From Rhopalosiphum padi (Eukaryota > Arthropoda > Insecta > Hemiptera > Aphididae): 64,000 nucleotides of DNA. Under the pieces are notes generated by a model. That model did not search any database. It had not been told where the DNA came from and was given only the letters and a program-made list of their open reading frames with translations. This document shows, piece by piece, positions 58,299 through 64,000 of the stretch (position 1 is its first letter; each line of letters begins with the position of its first letter). A program made the position numbers and the translations under genes. Location: NCBI RefSeq assembly GCF_020882245.1, contig NC_083599.1, positions 51,796,748 to 51,860,747 on the forward strand, read 5' to 3'.

Positions 58299-60596
58299 TT
58301 TGTAGGTATTTAATAAAAGTAAATAAGTTTCACAATTGTATGAATTTTCAAAAACTCACTAAATACAGCGCAAAATGAATGAAAAAATATGTAAAAGAAA
58401 ATATATTCAATAATATTATAAACTGATCTTCAATCAAACATTTTTGCAAAAATATAACACCGGAAATTGATATGTATCTGTACGTCCCGTAGGTACCAAT
58501 TAAAATAAATACACGAGTATTATGTTTTTTTTTCTAAAGCTATTTTTTGATGCATGAAGATTAAAAAATAGTCCATAATTAGTCCATAACAATTATTATT
58601 GTAAATTTATTGAAACACACTACAATGCAATGTATATTATTATAAATGCACATTGAAAATATTAATATAACAGTAATAATAAGCAATAAAATATTTTATA
58701 GAATTTTCGTATTTTTTGTAATTATTCTTTTTATTAAAAATAAATAGAAATAATTTTCGTATTTGTGACCCATGTTATTGTATTATACTATTATACAACA
58801 TATTTTTTGATGAAATTATTATTAAAATAAAGAATAAAACATTATAAATATCATGATTGGTGTATTTAGGATTGAACAGTTAGGGCCCCCTCTTAAAAAT
58901 AAAACATACTCTAAAAAAAACGTGTTAATAAATATTTGTAACGATTAAAAACATAAATTCTAAAATGTTATGTTGGTGGGTTACGTGAAAAATGGTCCTG
59001 TATCGAACGGATACACTGTAATATAATAAAATAATATAACGTTGTATCACGCATAACCCTCATCCTTAATTTGTATGTGTAGCGCTCTATTTTCACCACA
59101 GCTGGTATAGAGTCTGAAACATAATTGATTATAAATACAGGAGAGTTAACATTGTGTCGAATAAATATATTCTTGATTTTTTTTTCGGAAAAAAAACGAA
59201 AAGAGTAAAAAAAAAGTTTTTAAATTAGGTACAATGATTTATTATTTCTTTTAAATTTAAAAACAGCCTTCTTTGCGACCCATCTGTCTACCAAAGTATC
59301 CGCAATGTTAGATTTTATAGAATATTTTATTGGTTTATTTTTTATATTCAACTAATGTCCATGCATGATATAAAATACATAAACAGTTTCTTGTTCAGTA
59401 AATTGACTATTGATGAAATACAAAAACATCTTTGACAATTTTTAAATAAAAACTGGTCAAAAGAGGAAGATGTAGGGATTGATTTGAATAGTACTGAAAA
59501 AATCGAATGGCTTCATAATTTTATTAATAATATTTTATTACTCTTAAAATTATTTTCAAATAGTTATTCATTAGTGGTAAGTACATAGATACGTATTACT
59601 TGAACGCAATACATGTGACATACGTGTATTATAATTAACCAAGTTGATGTCTATAGGCTGTTACAATCACGAAGTTAAATTTTGTAATATTGTTTTTTCC
59701 TCGAAAATACATAGAAAATATAATTGGATTTTTTAAAATCTTTACAAATATTTTGAATTATTTTGTATGTACTCATAAATAATCTTGTATTCTTGTCTTT
59801 ATGCTGGGATTGGACTAGCTGTATAAAACACCATTGAAAATATTTATTTTAGCAACCTAAATGAATATATTATAAGCTAAATTATATTTTACCAAACATT
59901 TGTTTTCATCCGTACCTACTTCCAAAAAGTGATAAAAGGTATATTTGAATAGATTCTTTAAGTAATTTATAGCTATACCTTATAACAATATGTAAATATT
60001 TGTCCAAGTCCTATATACGTAAATATAACTATTAAAATCTAGATTTAATATAAGTATTAGGTATATAAGTACTAGGTACACTATACTATTATATTCATTC
60101 GTACTGCAGTGAATACAATTTGTTGTGTAAAAGACGATTTCAATTTAGGAGTTCACTTGTGTCATATGACGTTCTAACTCGTATAGATTAAATACACCGT
60201 TTAACGCCCTCCCTCCTCCTTATTTGGACGAGACCACTTAATTGACCCTTTCAGAGCAAACCGATTCCGCTCTACTACCAACAACCATCGTGTACATCGT
60301 TAGTCGTCGTCGTGCTCGTTCTATTAATGTAATATTAGCGACTACCGGTAGGTAGGTATATTCTCCCGGCGCTCGATCGATTTATACAAACGTGTACGTA
60401 ATTCTATAATATACATGGCCCTTATTTTTGTCGTCTAATCGTCTATTCACGTCTGGACACCGTGCGAACGCTGACCGCGGTCTTTTGCGAGGATATATTT
60501 ATACATATTTAATATATATATATGACACGCTTGAGTTTAAGTATATCAGATACCCGGTGGCCGGTGGAGTGTTGTATCTAGACATTTATTGTAATA
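58299..60596. other. Intergenic region between two divergent genes
   Basis: The CRAL-TRIO gene (minus) and the EMI/EGF receptor gene (plus) start at its two ends, so it should hold both promoters. A decayed protein-like stretch at about 59395-59545 (NWSKEEDVGIDLNSTEKIEW) has frame breaks and no recognised family. The part at 60180-60420 is less AT-rich and may be the receptor promoter or 5' leader. Confidence 0.45.
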
Positions 60597-63500
60597 ATGT
60601 GCCAAACGACGTCGTGTTTGAACGCCGCTGTTCTGCTTGCGTTCCTGTGGGTAACGATCCCGTCGAAACCGTGTCTATGCTACAACACTGATTGCGATTT
60701 TACCGAGAGGTAGGTACATTTTTAAAAAACGGTGGCGCATTTTAAGCGTTACAAGGGTGTCAGCTATAAAAGGAGCTTTGTTTTATGGCGAAATATGCCT
60801 TATTTTATTCGTTATAGTAAAGTGAGGACATATTTTGGGCATATCGAAAGAATAAGCACTGGGTGGTGGGTATGATGTGCTTCCAACAAATGGGCTTTAC
60901 ACTCCCGAAGCCTAGAAAAAAACAAAGTTGCGCTACTCCACATAAATAATATACGATATTAACGAAGCAAAATCCAGTTATGACAGTTATGTATATTATG
61001 TGTTTAAAGTTACGATGAGGTCATCACAGTCAGCATCAATGAACCTGTGCAAGTTACTAAGTATAAATGGTGCTTGGACATACCACCCAGATGTCCAGAC
61101 AATAAGCGAGAGTTTAGGACCGTACTCAGAAATATTGTTAGTAACCGGTAAACGGCGTTTTTGCATTTTAATTCCGTATTAAATTTCGTATTTATTTTTT
61201 TAGACAGTGCCTAAAATGCGTAAAGTGAAGAGATGTTGCAAGGATCAAATTCAGTTATACGACAGTTGTGTTTCGAAATGTGCTGAATACCAGTGTCCGA
61301 ATATTCAATGTACACCAGGCACTGACAGATGTAAATGCAAATCAGGATACACGGGTCATTTATGCAAACAAAGTTAGTATATTTAATATTAGTAACAATT
61401 TCCAGTGGTCTTAATTTACTGTTACGAGTCCATGGCTATGCAGTATAGAAACTCTTATGTAAATATTATATTATTTGGAGACACATATTCCGTTTTATAA
61501 AATTAATAACACAAGCGTGTGAAGATCAGGACGAATAGAAAACGGTATATACCTACTGTTTAATTCGAACATTTGGAGATGTTCACACGTCGCTCATTTC
61601 TTAGAAAAGTCGAAACTCGTGAAGACAAATATCGATACGAACGACGAGGAAGTTAATACTGATACGATAGGCACCTTGTGTCAACGGAGTCACCATCACC
61701 ATAACCATCACTATATTGCAAGTCGACTGTATATAAGGGTGATCAGCGCTCTCCAACACCTTATTTTTACATATATTTGTATTTTTGTATCAAGTTAAAC
61801 GTATTATAAAGATTTTACTAACACTTATACATCAAGTTTTCATTCCTACGTTGATGTGTGAATTGACCTAAGTCGGGAAGTAACAATACTAAAAAAACAA
61901 TAATGCATGCCGGTATTTTTTGAAATGTAAGAATGTACTTGATTATTTTGTAAGAACATTTCTAAAAATTTCCACACACAAATAATAATTTAAAATATTC
62001 ATCATAACAATATAAAATACCTTTATATAATTATTTTTTTGTTTAGTTATAAACTATAATTTTAATTTATACTATTCAAATATTTTTTTTAATATAGGTA
62101 GGTATAATTAATATTGCATAAGGATATGATATATAGGTAGCACTATTAATATAATACTGCTATAATTAATATTATATTTGTTATTATTTTTTAACTTACT
62201 GTGCAACGTACTTTGCACTTTGTACAATTTAATTAGAATTTGGAACAATAATTTATTACAGCCTGTGGTTAGGCATTAATTACACTCTTAAAATCAATAT
62301 ATTAATCAAGACATTTATGAACAAAGTACATATTATGTATATTATTTAAGTATAAAAACAAAATAATTTTAATTAATATAATGTCTTATTAACATGCCTA
62401 TTACAGCTCAGAAACGCTCAGCTTTATTTAAACAATATTAAAATGATTGTCTTAACATGTTAAAGTACAATTTAAAGTGATCCTTTAGATTTAGACATTA
62501 TCTCATATCTGTGTTATAACATTAATTTTTAAAACATATTATGTATAATGTATATACATATATTATAATAGTATTCTTTTATGATATTTTGATTCAATCT
62601 CACACAAAATATACAATAAATATTTGACTAAAAAAAATATATTTATACAATAGTCATAAGACTAAAATGTATTATTAACAATTCTGGTGTTTTTTTAAAA
62701 TTTAAAAACATAAAATAAATAAAAACAATTGTATTTTATACAAAAATTATCAAGATAGGTGAAAAAAAAACAACTTTCAATCTTTAAGTTCAAATATTAA
62801 TAAAATATTATATATTAGAGATATCATAAAGTACACTGTTATAATATATGTTTAATAAAAAACTTCTTTTTTGGGAAATGTGTGCATTTTAATGCCTAAG
62901 TTATAGCTAAGTCTACTAAACGCCGTATTTATTGGCTTTAAAACTTTTGGTACTATTGTCTATCGTAATTTAATATAGTACATTCATATTTATATGAATA
63001 TTTGTATGGTACTGCTTAAAAATAAATCGAAAGATAAAATATAATAGATATGGAAAAACTAAATATCAGCAATGAAATAATAATATGTTATCACAGAGCA
63101 AAACCGTCGAAACCGTTTGGTCAAAATTGAACCATATTTTTAACGAACTCGGTGAAATTGTCTAGGGATGCAGTTAAAAATATTATTTTAAAAATGAATA
63201 TCAACATAAATATATTATACATTTATAAAAATGTTCACAGTTACTTTATATATAGTAAGCTGCAATTTTATAGTTGTAAGTATAATAAAATTATAAAATT
63301 AATAAAATTTATTTTTAGGATTTTAATTTTTCTAGCTAAGTGCCGCAGTTAACTTAAAAAAAAAATTGATGAACATCTAATATGCATTATATATAAATAA
63401 TTATCATAAATCATTTAAATTGTAATCAACTGTACGTGTACACTTTAAAATACATGAAATGATTAAAACCCACGGAATCTGCCAATTCGCGTGTTTCAGT

Positions 63501-64000
63501 GTGCGACGTCGGACGCTGGGGCCTGGGCTGTGCGAACTATTGTGACAAGACCTGTCCGGATTGCGACCACCGCACCGGATGCTGCAAGACTGCCGCCACT
63601 GGGTCAATTTTCTGCGGCGGCGGCAGTGGCACCGGTCGGTTGCCCGTCCGGCAAACGGCTGCTGTCGGCGGCCGCAACGGAACCGTACGCAAAACCGACG
63701 AGCCGACGCCGGCGGTGGACCGTTCCGCGCGATTCCGGATGCTGAGCACTACCATACGACTCCAGACGGCCACGTGGGAACCCGCGGCCGTGGACGAGGC
63801 CAACGGGACGATGATCGAAAGCGGCACCGTGGACGCGGGGACGCGGAAACCGGCGGCGGTGACGTCGGCGGCCCAAAACCGATCGGCGGCGGCGGCGGCT
63901 GAGACGGCGTGGACCCCTCTGGAGGCGACGGCGCTCAAGTACGACGAGCTGGTGACGAGGCTCATATGGATATTCGCCATGACGTTGGTGGCCATCGCCA
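60597..64000 (+). CDS. NimA/Draper-type receptor: signal peptide, EMI, NIM/EGF-like, transmembrane (3' end outside window)
   Basis: Exons 60597-60709, 61010-61136, 61204-61372 and 63500-64000+ join in phase with GT/AG borders. Exon 1 gives a signal peptide with core LNAAVLLAFLWVTI. Exon 2 holds the EMI core, YDEVITVSINEPV then WCLDIPPRC (residues 58-66). Exon 3 finishes it with KMRKVKRCC (84-92) and continues into a NIM/EGF-like module (CPNIQCTPGTDRCKCKSGY). Exon 4 starts with a laminin-type EGF repeat (GRWGLGCANYCDKTCPDC), then a Thr/Ala-rich stalk of about 120 residues, and a transmembrane segment starts near residue 291. This order is that of Nimrod A and Draper/MEGF10-type receptors, which bind microbes or dying cells for phagocytosis. 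An alternative exon 2/3 border (GTAACC at 61141 with CAG at 61207) is also in phase. The cytoplasmic part is not in the window, so NimA versus Draper rests on the few EGF repeats (favouring NimA). Confidence 0.75.
61373..63499 (+). other. Third intron of the EMI/EGF receptor gene
   Basis: 2.1 kb, GTTAGT donor and TTTCAG acceptor, strongly AT-rich. No nested gene, repeat unit or further EGF exon with valid borders was recognised. Confidence 0.6.

Noticed and set aside
58870..59030. Third hAT MITE (CAGTTAGGGCC ... ACACTG)
   Set aside because: The ends look suggestive, but no 8-bp duplication is present.
60428..60691. 87-codon ORF at the receptor gene start
   Set aside because: A shadow frame; the real coding frame starts at 60597 with a signal peptide and splices at 60709.
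63537..63995. Minus-strand 152-codon ORF in the receptor exon
   Set aside because: GC-rich antisense shadow of the exon that carries the EGF-like module, stalk and membrane segment.
1..64000. tRNA or rRNA genes
   Set aside because: Looked for tRNA-like arms and rRNA-like conserved blocks by eye and found none that hold up.

Overview
This window looks like nuclear DNA of an insect, most likely an aphid. The background is very AT-rich, genes have short in-phase exons separated by AT-rich introns, and the mobile elements are of animal type (LINE, Ty3/gypsy, hAT MITEs, a pogo/Tigger-like scrap). There are no bacterial features. The aphid call is inference from composition and element types.

Layout. 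Bases 1-3.7 kb: AT-rich, no gene. 3.77-4.28 kb (minus): first coding exon of a multi-pass membrane protein resembling the amino-terminal membrane block of an adenylyl cyclase, next to a CpG-rich, promoter-like stretch (4.3-5.8 kb). 5.96-6.21 kb (plus): MADF-domain exon fragment. 7.9-16.4 kb: mobile-element graveyard holding two hAT MITEs with perfect 8-bp target duplications, a decayed LINE, and two Ty3/gypsy remnants that both carry a macro (ADP-ribose-binding) domain. 16.4-22 kb: AT-rich, with one copy of a repeat that returns at 48-53 kb.

Bases 22.19-47.97 kb are the centre of interest. This is a GC-rich repeat array of almost 26 kb built from one cassette: a Lys/Thr-rich exon with an 18-bp inner period, plus an intron-like spacer of about 80 bp. 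The cassette alternates orientation in 29 blocks joined at 28 inversion points. The points are of only two kinds (14 head-to-head, 14 tail-to-tail), so an inverted composite unit was itself amplified. At the left edge a non-repeated terminal exon ends the cassette frame with a stop, suggesting the array grew from a real gene.

Directly against the array lies a palindrome (47,977-53,376) with two arms of 2,652 bp and a 96-bp spacer. Each arm holds an unrecognised ORF split by one stop codon, a pogo/Tigger-like scrap and three exons of a captured unrecognised gene. Part of it is also present at 18.5-20.6 kb, so related segments flank the array on both sides.

54.0-58.3 kb (minus): a complete seven-exon CRAL-TRIO lipid-transfer gene, 276 codons, all splice phases consistent. 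60.6-64.0 kb (plus): a four-exon gene running off the right edge, encoding a signal peptide, EMI domain, NIM/EGF-like modules and a transmembrane segment, the layout of NimA/Draper-type phagocytic receptors. The host genes look independent; nothing in the sequence links them to the array.
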